Of a DNA stretch of 64,000 nucleotides, positions 43,890 to 56,378 are shown piece by piece. The DNA lies in the NCBI GenBank assembly GCA_905250115.1, contig CAJNOI010000056.1, positions 1 to 64,000 of the forward strand. Direction: 5' to 3'. A program made the position numbers and the translations under genes. The DNA comes from Adineta steineri (taxonomy: Eukaryota > Rotifera > Eurotatoria > Adinetida > Adinetidae). The first letter of the stretch is position 1; the number at the start of each line of letters is the position of its first letter. A model generated the notes under the pieces. That model did not search any database. It worked only from the letters and a program-made list of their open reading frames with translations, and was not told the origin of the DNA.

Positions 43890-45104
43890 TAATTTTCTTT
43901 CAAATATTTTCTATATATATTCTTAATAATTATCTTGATGGTTGAGAGATAGAAACAAAAATGATCGTCCATGATAAAAGTGCATTTTTTTTGTTAATGT
44001 TTTCTAAAAGACAATCTTAATTATTTTTTTCCTACGCACTAAAATGTCTTTCATGAAAAAAAACTTTGCTGGAGGTCATAAATTAAATTTGATAAGAAGT
44101 ATTATCTTCGACAAGCATATAAAATAATTAACAAATTCTAATAAACCCAAAGTAGATTTTAATATTCAAAATGACTGAAGGATTATTGGGTGCAAAAAGA
44201 AGAAAGTAAAGAAAAAAACATTGATGCAAATAAAATAAAAAAAGAATTTAATATGCGAAAAAAATAATATTTTTAATCTTTTTGATTTATTGTAATAACA
44301 CAAGTTAATCGATCAGTTGATAATTTCTATGCATCGATTTAATTCAAATTAATTTTATTATAAATCATTATTTCGTTAAAAACATTAGTTCTTTGTTCTA
44401 ACTCTTTCTTTTTTATTTAAATCATCATCATTATCTTCTTTTTTTGTTTGATCAATATTATCTTTATTAGTTTTCCTTTTCTCTTCTATCGATGCAGTCA
44501 TTGCTTGTTATTTTTGTCTATTCTTTATTTTATATATGGTACTTTTGAAATTCATATGCAAGAGAAGAAAGTCTACAAAACTTAGATTTTAACTTGATCA
44601 ACAGAATATAAAACCAAAATAGAACTTAGTCTTCTCTCAATGTTGTCACGACTATTTGTGATTGTGATTAAAAAAAACTTTATTCACATTTTTCAGTGAA
44701 ATGTAACAGAGAAAAACCTGAGTTTTTTTTTTTAGGGTTTTGGTAATTTTACATAGAAAAATGTCAAAGAAAGTCAAAAACGTAAACTTTTTCCTCGCAA
44801 AAAAACGATGTTTTTTAATTAATTTAATTGCAGGTTGTGATTAGAATTGTCAAATGTTCATGTTAATTGTAACTTTAACAACGGTAAATATGTAATAGTT
44901 GAATTTGATAAAAAATTTTCTTCTAGACATATAACAAAATGATAAGACATAGAATATGAATGATTGAGTCTATAATATTCTACGTTCTAAACAAGAATGA
45001 ATCACAAGTAGAAGAAATATTTTCATAATAAAGAATCACATTGTGCAATAACATTATTTATTCATATGTGTTTTACCGTCAATATTAATGTACATAAGAA
45101 TAAA
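43890..45104. other. Intergenic region
   Basis: AT-rich promoter-side region between divergent genes. Nothing recognised. Confidence 0.4.
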
Positions 45105-47807
45105 ATGGGGATACATAAATATATTTTTCTTCTTTCTACGCTCGTGATTATGAGTGATTCTACTTCAAACAAACAATTTCATACAGTCGTCATTCGTGGT
45201 GATCTTCCAAAAATTGAGAAACAATATGAAGGTAAGACTCCTATGCATCTACCTGAAGCGAATCATTGGATCCTTGGAGTTATGAAGCAAGTTGACAATG
45301 ACGAATGTGGTAGTAACATTGAATATGATCGATTCAAAGTACAACATACAATTTCTAATGGACCATGTAAGCACGACTAACATTTAGATTTCAATTCTAT
45401 TTAAAGATTTTTATTAAATATTATTCTGATCTTATACATTTTGTCTGTTCTGTGTTTGCTAACACATAAAATTGTGAAAGAAAATATTTTCCATAGTTAC
45501 ATATTACGGATATTAATTTATTTTAACAGTATCACTAGCATCTTTTTTATTGCGCTACTTTCTTTTTCTTAGAAAATGATTTATACACATTTCATCGTTT
45601 CAAAACCAAACTGACCTGTTTTTTCACTGACGAAGTTTATTTCCTGAGACTTATTTTCTATGGAAATACTCTAGTCATTCTTTAATGAGTTGACTTTGCA
45701 ATGAAAGTAACATATTCTCACGAATTCAAATTCGAAAGTTTTAAGATAAAGAAAAATAAATTGATCATCAATAGATTTAAAACAGTTGTATTTTCGTGTA
45801 TAGTTTTAGATACAACATATAGTGGTGGTCATGCCGTATTTCGTGCTTATCTCAATGCCTATAATTCACACGAAGATATTGTTCTTTCGCCAGAGTAAGT
45901 TTTCTTCTTTCGAATATTCAAGTGGCGTGTAGTTCGACAAACTAATATTTATAATAGTGATATATTACGTCTTTTATTTTATGCTTTTTAGTGATCTTTG
46001 GTTAATGATAACGATTTACTTTGCTAAATATGTCAATACCAATGCTGAAAAGTTCGGACACCTCTTTGTTAGTCACGAAGGAAAGATGAAATTGACCATT
46101 AAACAAGTGCAACCAAATCCTGAGTAAATAACTAATGAAAATTGTTAACTAAAAATCGTGGTGCAATTGACAGAGTCATTATGATACATGTTTGGGATAT
46201 TATCTTATTACCTTTAAATGTTATCTTAAAGATTTAACAATACATGTGCAACAGTCTAGATAACATACCATAACTTTCTATGTTGATAATGTTCTGGATT
46301 TGCGTCACGATTTATGATTTCGATTACAATCGAAATAAAATAATATTTTTATTACTCGAAATTGTTTTGTCTATCTTTTCTAGTTGGAATGCATTTCTCG
46401 AGAGTATGCGCATCGAAATTGGTAAAAATGTCAATAATAATATTGTTTCTCTTTTAACCGCCAACTATTCAACTACGGGTCAGGTTGAATCATTATTGTC
46501 ATGCGCTACGATTATGAATATTTTCAAAAAGTATTTCGATTATGGACTTAGAATGACGTGGTGTGGCATTCGAAAAGTACATTTTCTCGGCACAATCGAT
46601 GACTGGTTACTTCTTCGACAGAAGACAGAACAATTACAAACATTTACAACATCTGAAGACGAGTTTTCGACTTATATCAAGGGTGTATTACCACTACTCG
46701 ATCAATTTATTCAAACTTATCGTGGTTATGTAGATAATCAATTTTGGGACAAAATCTTTGACATCGAACACGTTGGTCGTGGATCAGGGTAAGGCATTTT
46801 TCATATTTTCATCAAATATATTATTTGAAAATACTCATTAAACTATAGTATAAACAAAATATAAAATGATCTAAGAAAAAAATCTAATCTGAAAATTTTA
46901 ATCAACATCATATATTTTGTTATTATCATAGTCTCAGATGAGAGAGAAGAGAATTCCGCATAGAAACTTCAACTATAGTTCCTAAAAGAAACCATGTGCC
47001 TTTCACGATAACTATCAGATTGACAAAGTAACATTTTTCTTAATACAATATATATTCTCTTTATTAGAAGCTGGAAGAAGCTTACAGGTAGGGAACTGCA
47101 AAGTGGTCCCGGTCCCGGTCCCGGTCCCGGTCCCGCGGGACTGGGACCGGGACCGGGACCAAATTTCTCTAAATTACCGGGACCGGGACCGGGACCGGGA
47201 CCAAGACTAAAATTGTCAGATAATTCCTCAATGTTTTTACCAAGTATGAGACCAGACATTTTCTATTTTTTTATGTTTTTTTAATTAAGAATTGACAAAT
47301 GTCTTATTTTATAGTTCAAGAAAAACCGTATAGATTGAATTTACAATCGAAAAAGCGAGAATTTTCTTGAACTTCATGTTTTTTTTGCATAGATGAAGAC
47401 AACACTACAATTATTTTTAAGCTTTTATCAAGACCGGGACCAGCGGGACCGGGACCGGGACCAACTGAAAAAATTGACCGGGACCAGGACCGGGACCAAA
47501 AAGATTTTACCGGGACCGGGACCGGGACCGGGACCAAAAAAAGTGATTTTGCAGTTCCCTACTTACAGGTTGGTTTCTCCAACTGTGCTATGGGCTTCAT
47601 ATGCAACCATCGTGTAATATTCAAGAGGTTCAATTAGATTCAGTTGTCACTCCAGTCGAATTCGAGAGTGAATATACAAATGAGAAAAAGACATGTTATG
47701 TGGCAGGTGGTTTTCATGGTGTTGAAAGTCAAAATGAATGGCACAAACCTGTTATGTCTTTATCTATTATAGATGATCTTTCGACGATCACACAGCTAAA
47801 ACCATAA
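45105..47807 (+). CDS. DUF4419-family protein, last exon interrupted by a hAT MITE
   Basis: Exons 45105-45366, 45804-45894, 45992-46123, 46384-46788, 47068-47087 and 47569-47807 join exactly in phase to 382 aa. Residues 1-20 are hydrophobic (KYIFLLSTLVIM), so it may be secreted, unusual for the family. DUF4419 landmarks are clear: GGHAVFRAYLNAYNSHEDIVLSP, DLWLMITIYFAKYVNTNAEKF, FVSHEGKMKLTI, NYSTTGQVE, CGIRKVHFLGTIDDW, and SGSWKKLTGWF at the splice before the last block. The biochemical function is unknown. The coding sequence between 47087 and 47569 is split by a transposon; only if 47088-47568 is spliced out does the frame continue. Confidence 0.75.
47101..47210. repeat. GGTCCC hexamer cluster (left side of MITE)
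   Basis: About five GGTCCC units meet their inverted GGGACC copies at GTCCCGCGGGAC, followed by a second GGGACC block. It can form a strong local hairpin in otherwise AT-rich DNA. Confidence 0.8.
47433..47535. repeat. GGGACC hexamer cluster (right side of MITE)
   Basis: Three blocks of GGGACC units separated by short A/T-rich spacers, close to the right end of the hAT MITE. Confidence 0.8.
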
Positions 47808-48057
47808 TGAATAACTAAACATTTATTTACAATTAATCAACAAATTACTTTCAACTATTTTTATTTGTCAATTATACATGAATAAATAAAACGGAATTTT
47901 TTCTATACTTTCAATTACAATCAAAGCTTATTGTAAGCCCACCTCTTGAGGATGTCGATTGGCAAAATTGATCGCAGTGAAGCAGTAGGATATTCAATTT
48001 TTACTACATTCGCACAATCACTCACACTCTTTCACATTTTCAAAATGTTTGCGCTTA
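47808..48057. other. Intergenic region
   Basis: Short AT-rich spacer; a possible AATAAA follows the DUF4419 stop at about 47881. No gene. Confidence 0.3.
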
Positions 48058-48059
48058 TA

Positions 48060-48879
48060 CAGGTTGATTACGTTATTTTTAATAGTTTTATGTAATTTAT
48101 TGCATTTATCAGAGATACTACATATTTCTTATTTTGATACTGTTGGATAGAACATCGGCGGTTCTATCGAATTCTATAGTTTACATTTTTGTTCTGCGAC
48201 TCTAGTCCGAGAAATTCTCCAACAGTATACAGTACGTTCAATTAAAAATAAAATATATCAGAAGATGCAACGTCAAAAGCTCGACAATAATCACGATCAA
48301 GCGTATATTAATTGTGCATTCTTTTGTTTTCTAGAAAAAGTACAATTCAGCGCAACCGACTTTTTGACATTGAAAAAACAAATTTCTTTTATAGGAATAG
48401 AATTGAGTCTTTTTTCTAATTTTGTATTTTTGTCACATAATATGTCTTTGTAGAAACAGAAAAATATATCAAAAGATGCGGCGTGAACAGCTCTACAATT
48501 TACACATTAAACATTTTTTTATAATTGAGAAACAACGTGTAAAAATGTTGTAAAACCAATTTACACACACTCGAAATTTGGCTACTTAAAATGTTGTCAA
48601 TTTTTTTTAGAACAAAAACTAAAAGTAGAAAATAAATGGTTCCATCTAAGTTGTAAAGCTTTTCACGCTACATCTTCTGATGTATTTTATTTTTGATTGA
48701 ACTTACTGTATGCTGTTGGAGAATTTTTCGGACTAGAGTCGCAGAACAAAAAATGTAAACTATAGAATTCGATAGAGTCGCCGATGCTCTATCCAACAGT
48801 ATCAAAATAAGAAACTTGCAGTGTCTCTGATAAATACAATAAATTACACAAAACTATTAAAAATAACGTAATCAACCTG
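48060..48879. mobile_element. Fold-back DNA element with about 200-bp inverted arms and TA duplication
   Basis: Arms at 48060-48285 and about 48650-48879 are inverted copies at high identity. They begin CAGGTTGATTACGTTATTTT and include a stretch around GTTCTGCGACTCTAGTC. TA flanks both ends. A third partial copy of the inner segment (ATATCAAAAGATGC type) lies near 48464-48500. Long inverted arms and TA duplication fit a Tc1/mariner-like MITE or fold-back element. No transposase frame. Confidence 0.75.
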
Positions 48880-48951
48880 TAATTTATATAAAATTAACAA
48901 AATTTATTAGAAAATAAATAAATTGATAAAAATGAAAATAAAAGTAAATAA

Positions 48952-49656
48952 TTATAAAGCTATGTCATTCGAGCAATTTGATTGTCTAGATGAGACACGA
49001 CTTTCTCCTTCCATTCGTGCTTGTTTAAAAAATTGTGGTATAAAACCAATTGTATAGAGAAACGGCATTGAGGCAGCAATATATTGTGGAATACTATTAG
49101 GCATATTTGAAACCCAAATACTGACACAGATAATAAGCACTATACTACAAATAAGAAACCATATTGGCAAGAAAATATTTGAATATTGAGGAGCTTGGGA
49201 TCTTTTTATAAAAAGATAAAAAATCGCGCAAGTATGTAATATACAATATCCACCAAGAAATCCAAACATTGTTATAGCAGCAGTTACATGAAGAGGACCA
49301 TTTTGACGTAAATTAACAATAGCCATTATTAACATAAATATAGATGCAATCAATCCATTTAAATGTATTAGATATAAAATAATACGATTAATAATAAACT
49401 GAGATTGACATAAATATTGTAATCGACCAATAAGATTTAATAAAAATTGTGCAGCTAATAGAACAAATCCAGCAACAAAATATTTATAACCTGAACGTGT
49501 TCCAAGTACAGAAATATTTGGTAAGTCTTGGTTTAACTCATTATTATTTCTTAATACTTGATTACATACTACTAATGTAACAATAAATGTTATCATTGAT
49601 GTAAATGGTAATATACATAATGACCAATACCAAATTAATTTCAAAATTCGATTCAT
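48952..49656 (-). CDS. Frag1/DRAM/Sfk1-family membrane protein
   Basis: A single exon of 234 aa with six predicted membrane segments: WYWSLCILPFTSMITFIVTLVV near the N-terminus, then KYFVAGFVLLAAQFLL, LIHLNGLIASIFMLIMAIV, ITMFGFLGGYCILHTCAIFYLFI, IFLPIWFLICSIVLIICVSI and a last one near PFLYTIGFIPQFF. An extracellular loop holds LPNISVLGTRSGYKY, matching the PxIS...G block of the family. Members act in autophagy (DRAM), GPI remodelling (PGAP2) or plasma-membrane lipid organisation (TMEM150/Sfk1). Which role applies cannot be read from sequence. The gene starts about 70 nt downstream of the fold-back element's right end (stop side). Confidence 0.7.
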   Translation of the reverse strand: MNRILKLIWYWSLCILPFTSMITFIVTLVVCNQVLRNNNELNQDLPNISVLGTRSGYKYFVAGFVLLAAQFLLNLIGRLQYLCQSQFIINRIILYLIHLNGLIASIFMLIMAIVNLRQNGPLHVTAAITMFGFLGGYCILHTCAIFYLFIKRSQAPQYSNIFLPIWFLICSIVLIICVSIWVSNMPNSIPQYIAASMPFLYTIGFIPQFFKQARMEGESRVSSRQSNCSNDIAL

Positions 49657-51245
49657 TTTTATTTTATATCAAATAAAATATCTAAATCATTCATTTACAT
49701 ACAAAATTGGCGCACTTTTTATTCTATAATTTATATTTATATTAAATATTTAACAGGAAACTACGCATTAATTTTACCATTATTTTCTTCTCCTACCTAA
49801 CTCATTTTTATATTCTATAAAATAATAATAAGATTAACAAACCTTTATCTCGTTCATCGTCTATGGTTACCAAAGAGAAATAAATGTGATTCATGAGAAA
49901 AAGAAAAGTATTAGTAATAAAGTATTTATTCATTCTCTAAATATTTGTTGTATAACGATAACAACAACAACACAATCTCTTCTTTCTTCTCTCACCATAT
50001 TTCTAATGCAAATAATATCATTTTCTATTACAAAATAAAAGAAATATTCTACTCCCACTACGAGTTATTTTACTCTTCATAGTATTAAAACATAAACGAA
50101 TTATTTTAAATCAATTATGATTAATTTCATTTCTCATATAGTTATGGATATATATTGAATGAATGAATATCGTCATATATCTTGTATATAAGATTATTTA
50201 ATTCAAAAAACGTGAATGATAGGAATCATGAGTCAACAGTGAATATTCTCTTCAAATAATATCTTTAAAAAACCGATGTCGCTAATATCCAATGATTATT
50301 CTAAATAACCATACATTTTCAGCTTCAAACATTTAATAACATAAGAAATAAAATAAAAATGATTCATAAGAACAATTTCTTAGTAATGTATTTTATTAAA
50401 TAATATATCATAGATAGATATTACAAATATTATTTCTTCTTTATATTAGTTTCATATTAAAATCTAATATTTAAATAAATCAAAAAAATATGATTTCCAT
50501 ATAATCTTAATCTATTGAATTTATTTCAAGTAGAGATCTTAAACTATAAATAAAGTATTGGCAAGAAAGTTTTTGCTTTTTTTTGTCTCATCTTTTTCAA
50601 CCACAAGAGCACAACTAGCTTTGTGATCCAGAAGTAATTTATGAAGTTGAAGCATTTAAATCTCTCTACAATCTCGGGTGTTCTAGGGAATTCTCAAAAA
50701 AAAACGTAAAAACTTAGTTAGTAACCTAATATATTTAATAATAATTTCTTAGATTTAGATATGAAAAAAATTAATATTGAAAAGTGTTTTGATGAACTTA
50801 TTAAATTAAATAAATATGATATTTAGATTTAGTTTTTGTAACTATTTTACGATCAAGAGTTATAATTAGTAATCATAAGCGTATGATCAAAACCTGTTTA
50901 GTATAGTACGTAAATTGATGGACATCATTTTGTTTTATGATTTCGAGTTTTTGCATGTTTTTTCGTTAAAGATACATTTTTTACGAATTATCAGCCATTG
51001 AACTCCTAGATTAAAATATATTTTCAAAAGAAATCATATAACTGTTTCACATCGTTTCATTCATTGAAACAAAAAAGTAGATTAGAATTCTCATGCAATA
51101 TAACGAGAATTTCAAATGACTAAATTATTTCTCATTTTCAAAGAGAAACATAATAAAATTTCGATATAATTAGATTGAAGAGCTCTTTCCTTTTCAGTTC
51201 CGTTGGTTTGAAACAAAAAAAAAATGAAGATTGAAAGATTGATCT
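49657..51245. other. 1.6-kb intergenic region
   Basis: AT-rich with no supported gene on either strand. Confidence 0.4.
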
Positions 51246-52239
51246 TCAGTCACCTCCACAACCACCACAAGAACTATCAGAACTATCAGAACTATCACTA
51301 TGCCCATGTGAACTTTCCCACCACCATCCTCCACAGCTTCCGCCTGACGTCGAGTTGTCTTGATTCGATCGATTCTTTTGATTGTGTATTGGAATCATTA
51401 CACAAGAACTCTTATAGGACGTGTTACGTAAACAATCTCTATCAATGTTTTGTCCATATTCTGATTGGTAAGTTAATTTCCATTGATTAGTTGTATTTTC
51501 ATAGGCAACATTTAATACATTTTTATCAATTGAATCATCATGATTTAAGATAAAACCACATACAGTCGTAGAGAAATCGATATAACTCATTGGAGATCGC
51601 ATATGTGTATGCCATATTAAATCGATATCAAAAGTTGGAACGATCATAGTTCCTTTTTTTGCCAGTTTCATAAATGAGATATAATTTTGTACAATTTGTT
51701 CGAATGATGACAAATTCATGAGTTTAAAATTCATCGAATAGAATTGATGTTTTTGAAATTTTTCGAGAAAATCTTGTTGACGCAACACTGCTCCCACTAA
51801 ATCTAATGAAGGAACAAATGATGAAGGATTAACAATCGGTTCATTTCTAATCGTAAAATTTTGATTTTTATATTCATCAATTGTTAACTTTCGAGTTTTT
51901 TTTATCAATAAAATAACCCTGAGGAATTTGTTTAATACAATCATTGAGATAATTAATCGGATGAAGACGATGTACATGCCAAATCCAATCAATTTCCCAA
52001 GGAAGTTTCAATTGTTGACGTTTACTCATCAATTCATTATTTGACATACGATGACAATAATCATTTATAAAATAAGTTAATTTTTCTCCTTTTTCTATCA
52101 TTTCCGGATGAGAAATGACTTGACGAAGTAACAAAATATGATCAACCAAATCCAAATAAGAGAAACGAAATACTGCTCCACTATTAGTATGAATATGTGC
52201 TATTAGATTTGGGACAATATTTGATGATGTATTGCCCAT
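51246..52239 (-). CDS. GRDP/DUF1399-like glycine-rich-domain protein
   Basis: Intronless, about 330 aa if one extra base in a run of eight (51896-51903) is skipped. Two related units carry the family's Trp-His motif: PWEIDWIWHVHRLHPINY and FDIDLIWHTHMRSPMSY. The tail is rich in Gly, Ser, Cys and Trp (SGGSCGGWWWESSHGHSD, then CGGCGGD), as in plant and fungal glycine-rich-domain proteins. Start MGNTSS has Gly2, a possible myristoylation site. Function is not established for animal members. The homopolymer frame change is the only defect. Confidence 0.65.
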
Positions 52240-53033
52240 CTTTTATCAAATATTATCAAGGTTATTTCGACTTCATATTGATTTGATTAAAAATGTAAAG
52301 AATATTTCAAGATAGAATTCAATGAATTGACTTACTTAGAAGAAGGAATGATTCTTAAAAAAAACAAATGTCACGTTTCTTTGTCTTACATTACATACAA
52401 ATGAGAACATTTAAAAAAGTGATGTAAATACACGTCATAATCAATCGTCATGTAAACAGAGAGGCAAGGAAAACTTTTCTATGGTTATTCAAAATGATAT
52501 GTCAATTATAGTGTAACATTCAACATTTATCTTTTGTAATTTATTGAATAACATCATCTTACGATACGTAATATATTCATATTATTCGTCATAAAAATAA
52601 AATAGAATGCGCTAGCATCTGTTTATAAATTTTCTCAATGATGTTTTTGTTATCAATCTCGTAGATGAATATTATATGAAATATGCATCCACATCCAAAT
52701 AATACAAATGGAAATATAACAAAATAAATAGACATAAAATGAACTTATTTTAATTTGTACATATAAATACTCGAATATAATTTCATATAAATCAATTAGA
52801 ATTTGAATACTTTTCTATAAGTTAACTATTGTTATAAAACATAAGAGTTTTAACTACTTTATTTTGATAATAAAAATCTATTCTTTTTGAAGTAGAATAA
52901 TAAAATAACCTCTTCTTTTCTCTATCCTAGATGAGAACACTCATAAGAAGAGAAGTATATATTGTTTTTAATACTGTAAAACACAAGAATTTTTATTTTT
53001 TCTTGTCTATTGAGATTTTATTCAAAGATAAAA
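52240..53033. other. Intergenic between divergent genes
   Basis: AT-rich; includes promoter regions of the flanking genes. Nothing specific recognised. Confidence 0.35.
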
Positions 53034-54914
53034 ATGACAATTGAAAACAAAAATCAATTTCAAACTTCTATTGTTTCCAATTCAACTATAAAATCCAAAA
53101 CATTTTTTATCTTTACTGGACTACTTATTTTATTTTCTATTCTAACAATTATTCTTACTGCTATTATCTTAAGTATAATTGTCAAGAATTTTAACTCGAT
53201 TAATACTACAAATTCTTCTTCTTCTTGTAATAATACTACTAATAATAATAATAATGGATCGATTTCATTTGTTAATGAAATAAAATCAGATGATTTAATG
53301 AAACATTTAAATGAATTACAAAAAATAGCTGATAAAAGTAATGGAACACGAGCAATTGGAACTCAAGGATTTAATGATACTATTGATTATATAACAAATC
53401 AATTACAACAAAATACAAATTTTGTAATTCAACATGAATATTTTAATTTACGAAATTCAATTCTAAAAGGAATACCAAAATTTCAATCTGTAATAAATAA
53501 TCATATTGATGATTATATTTATTTAACAGATTTTACTCATATTATATTTTCACCAAGTGCTAATTTTGATTCATTTATTCAATTAGTTGTAATTCCAAAT
53601 CTTGGTTGTCAAGATATTGATTGGATAAATGTATCAAATACGGATTCAATTGCATTAGTAAAACGTGGTGATTGTGGATTCGCTGAAAAGGCTCAATTTG
53701 CAGAAAAATATCGTGTAAAAGGATTTTTAATTTATAATGATGGAATAGCACCAGATCGTTTTCAAGTTTATCAAAATGTACGAGGTATTATGAATGGAAC
53801 AATTCCTGGATATTTTTTATCTTATAATCTTGGAATGAAATTTGTTAATGCAGCATCTAATATAAATACAAATATTTCTATTATTATGAATAGTGATGTA
53901 TATGATGCACAAGGTATTGCAAATATTTGTGCTGATACTCCAACAGGAGATAAAACAAAAACAATCATTGTTGGATCTCATAGTGATGGAGTTTTAGATG
54001 GAAGTGGAATTAATGATAATGGTAAGATAATCATCAATATATATCAATAGTTTTCTTTTCAATAATCGAAATGATTGAGAATATAAACTCGATATACATA
54101 TCTAGTATTAGTTGTTTTCGTAAAATATTTGTGATTTAATTATTATTATTATTTAGGTAGTGGTACAATTGGAAATTTGGTTTTGGCTCTTAATTTAGCA
54201 CGTCTATTAAGAGAATCTTCGTCAAATTATATTCCATATGAATATCGTGTTCGATTTTGTTGGTGGGGAGCAGAAGAACTTGGTCTTATTGGTTCTATTT
54301 ATCATGTTGAACAAGCTTCATTATCTCATGCCACAATTGAAAGTGGACGTTTACAAGATTATCTATCATATTTTAATTATGATATGATAGGATCTTCTAA
54401 TTATAATTTTGGTATTCTTGATAGTATTGATGGGATTTATGTTCCATCTGGTACACCAGAACATGCGATTATTGGTACTGATAAAATTGCCAATTTATTT
54501 CAACAATGGTTTAATCAACAAAAATTACCATGGACACAATCTGGTGTTGGAGGTGGAAGTGATTTTGTACCTTTTTTGACAGCAGGTATTGCTGTTGGTG
54601 GAGTTAACACTGGAGCGAATGGAATTAAATCAGCAACTGAACGAGATGTAATAACAGTAGCATTAGGTGCGGGTAATGGTGGATTAGCTAATGTTGCTTA
54701 TGATTCATGTTACCATCAACAATGTGATAGAATACAAAATATTAATCCATTTGCATATGAAATATCGGTTAAAGCAGCTGCTTATGCTATTGAATATATG
54801 GGAAGATTGAATGATTTAGAAAAATGGATTTATCCAAAAGGTCGACCAACTCATATTCATTTATTAAATATAAATAAACAATATTATATTTGTAATGGTT
54901 CTATGTGTATGTGA
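53034..54914 (+). CDS. Membrane-anchored M28 aminopeptidase with PA domain
   Basis: Two exons (53034-54021, 54157-54914; intron 135 nt) give 581 aa. I prefer Met at 53034 over 53010 because the upstream residues are not conserved-looking. After a short cytoplasmic tail a signal anchor (FFIFTGLLILFSILTIILTAIILSII) gives type II topology. A PA domain follows (NLGCQDIDW, DSIALVKRGDCGFAEKAQFAEK). The M28 zinc core shows GSHSDGVLDGSGINDNGSG (His and Asp ligands), WWGAEELGLIGS (catalytic Glu and ligand Glu), YFNYDMIGS (Asp ligand) and CYHQQCD (His ligand). This is an aminopeptidase Y/Q-like exopeptidase acting outside the cell or in vesicles. All zinc ligands are present. Confidence 0.85.
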
Positions 54915-55938
54915 GTGAGACTATCGATCTCAATCTAATCAATATTATATTCATAAACTATTTTTTCTATAATACATGTGTGACTGAGAGTGACGATGTT
55001 AATTATATAAATAGTTCTTTGCAAAAAAAATCTAGAATATCTCATTTGAATCAATTTTTCATATTATAACATGTAAACGTAAAACCTCAGTCATTAATGT
55101 AAAAGGTAAAAAGAATAAATATTGAAGTACACCGATTTATAATCTGACATGAACTATGAGCAATAACATTCAAGTGTTGAATGATATTCTATATAATTTT
55201 CCGATCAATCTCTAATAATAGAAAAGAAAAGAGCTATAAAACTTATAATAGTATGATGTAGTGGTCATTATATAATCAATCTATGTTATGTAGTATATGT
55301 ACGGTTATATTCGAGACTTTTTTTTCCACCGGATAATTCCTCTTTCATCCAAAATGAAGATATAGATGCTATCAATCAGAATAGTGAATATGAGTTAATT
55401 CGTATCATAATTAATAATAACATTGTTTCATCAATTTTCATGTCGAATATGAAATAATATCAATTATTTCCATTTATTAACATTTTTTCTACTTTTCGAT
55501 ACCCCTATGTACTTAATAAAGAGACAATATGATTATACTTTTGTTTTATTATTATGAAAATCTTTAAATTGAACTTATGAATTATTAACTAGAATATGAA
55601 AATTTTTAAAGCAATTTAAAACATGAGAAGACGATATCTTATTAAATTATTGAATAAACTTAATTCGAATTTAAATAATTCATGTAACCGACAAAGTTGA
55701 TTGATAGTTTTCTTTCTTCTTAATTCAATGCCTTTTTTATTTTATTTTATTTACAATTAAAACTTTTAAATGAACAAGAAAATTAAGAGAAAAACAAAAC
55801 TAACTTTATATTAATGAAAAACATAAATATTCAACAATTGCACACGAGTTATTCTTCATATGTATACCCCATTTTCGTACAATTATTCCGCGCTTCGGAT
55901 TTTGTAAAACTATGTGTAACACTTTAATTGTTCATATT
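54915..55938. other. Intergenic region
   Basis: AT-rich, no gene seen. Confidence 0.4.
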
Positions 55939-56378
55939 CTATACCAAGTAATATATCATTTGATATAAATGTTTTTTATCAAATAAAGATTGTTCTACAT
56001 AATCATCATGTGCTTCTTCGAAATTTAATACCACAAGACAAGAAACTTTAACAGCTGTTAAAGTCCCAGGTCGAAGATTTCGGACTTCCGAAAAAGCATT
56101 AGAAAGGTACAGAAATAGAAGCAGTATTCCGATCAGGAATTTTTCCGATAGTTTCCTGCCGTTCGAATGGAAACGAGTAGGATTTGACCGGAAGTCATCA
56201 GGAAACATGCCAGCCGTACTCTTCGACGTGAGGTACTTTCTTCAAGATTGTTTCTTGTTTGTGATGTTTTGTTAGTTACAGATAGTTTTTTGACAGTCGG
56301 AAATGATTGAGATATTTCAATATAAAATACATGTTCAAATAAATATTCATCATATAATGTAATATTTTTCACATTCAT
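55939..56378 (-). pseudogene. F-box/LRR gene fragment with an insertion
   Basis: The first part (MNVKNITLYDEYLFEHVFYIEISQSFPTVKKL) and a later part (EEAHDDYVEQSLFDKK) both look like the leucine-rich half of the bdelloid F-box family. They lie in different frames, separated by about 190 bp of less AT-rich sequence (about 56045-56235) unlike either. No F-box start is present upstream. I read this as a fragment broken by a small insertion. Confidence 0.5.
56045..56240. repeat. Small insertion-like segment with perfect palindrome
   Basis: The segment contains an exact 20-bp palindrome (56045-56064, centre CAGCTG) and weakly matching inverted ends around GTCGAAGA (about 56071 and 56221). Its GC content is higher than the flanks. 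It splits the F-box fragment. Possibly a tiny MITE; no target duplication was found. Confidence 0.35.

Larger units (their letters stand above)
47089..47561. mobile_element. Non-autonomous hAT-type MITE, 473 bp
   Basis: The ends are perfect 14-15 bp inverted repeats, TAGGGAACTGCAAA and TTTGCAGTTCCCTA, and an 8-bp target duplication CTTACAGG flanks them (47081-47088, 47562-47569). The TAGGGAACTGCA end and 8-bp duplication fit the hAT superfamily. Both subterminal zones carry clusters of the hexamer GGTCCC/GGGACC, reminiscent of short subterminal motifs bound by hAT transposases. No coding capacity; the Pro/Gly-rich frames across the hexamers are artefacts of the repeat. The perfect duplication suggests a young insertion. 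Its edges form GT...AG boundaries (47088-47568). Confidence 0.85.

Noticed and set aside
46969-47540. Pro/Gly- and Arg/Asp-rich frames across the GGTCCC repeats
   Set aside because: They are translations of the hexamer array in the hAT MITE, present on both strands.
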